DNA of 64,000 nt, from IMG/VR virus record IMGVR_UViG_3300043015_000560, positions 16,086 through 80,085 of that record; one strand, written 5' to 3'. The notes beneath the pieces were generated by a model. The model ran no database searches. It was not told where the DNA came from and saw only the letters and a list, made by a program, of their open reading frames with translations. Shown here in pieces: positions 63,923-64,000 of the stretch (position 1 is its first letter; each line of letters opens with the position of its first letter). The DNA is from a virus. Made by a program: the position numbers and the translations under genes.

Positions 63923-64000
63923 ATGAAAGTACGATTCTCGGAAATATTCTATAGCTTTCAAGGCGAGGCTGAACACGCAGGCACTCCTACGACATGGATT
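63923..64000 (+). CDS. queE: 7-carboxy-7-deazaguanine synthase QueE (5' part only)
   Basis: The first 26 codons are present: VRFSEIFYSFQGEAEHAGTP and TTWI. The pattern EIFYSxQGExxHAGTP-TTWI is the N-terminus of QueE, a radical SAM enzyme that makes CDG, the precursor of preQ0. In phages this pathway serves either queuosine in tRNA or 7-deazaguanine modification of DNA. The radical SAM cysteines are beyond the window. Confidence 0.82.
   Translation, partial: MKVRFSEIFYSFQGEAEHAGTPTTWI

Overview
The window is part of the structural and late-gene region of an AT-rich marine T4-like myovirus, close in gene content to the marine cyanophage/pelagiphage branch. Recognisable T4 homologues are gp33, gp59, gp32, gp26, gp4, gp48, gp53, gp27, gp5, gp25, gp6, gp7, gp8, gp13 to gp23, UvsY, UvsW and the late sigma factor gp55. 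No photosystem genes are present. A chorismate mutase of proteobacterial type, an SsrA-like tag at the left edge and low GC fit a heterotrophic marine proteobacterial host such as SAR11, but the host is an inference.

Layout. 1-5079 (+): tail of a possible tmRNA, a SleB-like cell-wall hydrolase, a sugar epimerase, gp33, gp59, a small ORF and gp32 with its terminator, a sulfotransferase-like gene running into tRNA-Arg(UCU), small genes and a chorismate mutase. 5076-11907 (-): adenylating (ANL) enzyme, small gene, gp4, gp2-like protein, tube-fold protein, gp26 with a candidate -1 frameshift extension, and a probable tape measure. 11954-32749 (+): gp48, gp53, gp27, gp5, gp25, gp6, gp7, gp8 and large fibre/baseplate proteins. 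32817-35309 (+) and 35293-40538 (-): a modification island of glycosyltransferase-like genes, two methyltransferases, a 2OG oxygenase and a SPASM-domain fusion. 40590-45509 (+): further fibre proteins. 45524-59419 (+): neck, terminase, sheath, tube, portal, prohead and capsid genes, with a methyltransferase and an SGNH-hydrolase-like gene between gp16 and gp17. 59558-64000 (+): a lipoprotein with a second candidate -1 frameshift, a small basic protein, a tail-completion protein, UvsY, UvsW, an Sm-like protein, gp55 and the start of QueE.

Regulation. Many structural genes are preceded by TATAAATA, the T4 late promoter box, matching the gp55 and gp33 genes in the window. Five sigma70-like promoters with perfect TTGACA and TATAAT elements (16 or 17 bp spacers) precede the epimerase, gp32, the 164-aa gene at 32817, UvsY and QueE. 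This suggests an early/middle host-polymerase class and a late gp55/gp33 class.

Most notable: (i) a tube-fold, frameshifting chaperone, tape measure arrangement like that of lambda and P2, seen here through gp26; (ii) a textbook A-AAA-AAG slippery site with a downstream stem-loop at the end of a phage lipoprotein; (iii) the modification island beside the fibre genes, including a fusion protein that keeps SPASM cysteines but lacks both the radical-SAM cysteine triad and the glycosyltransferase DxD; (iv) metabolic genes rarely expected in a tail-gene region (ANL enzyme, chorismate mutase).
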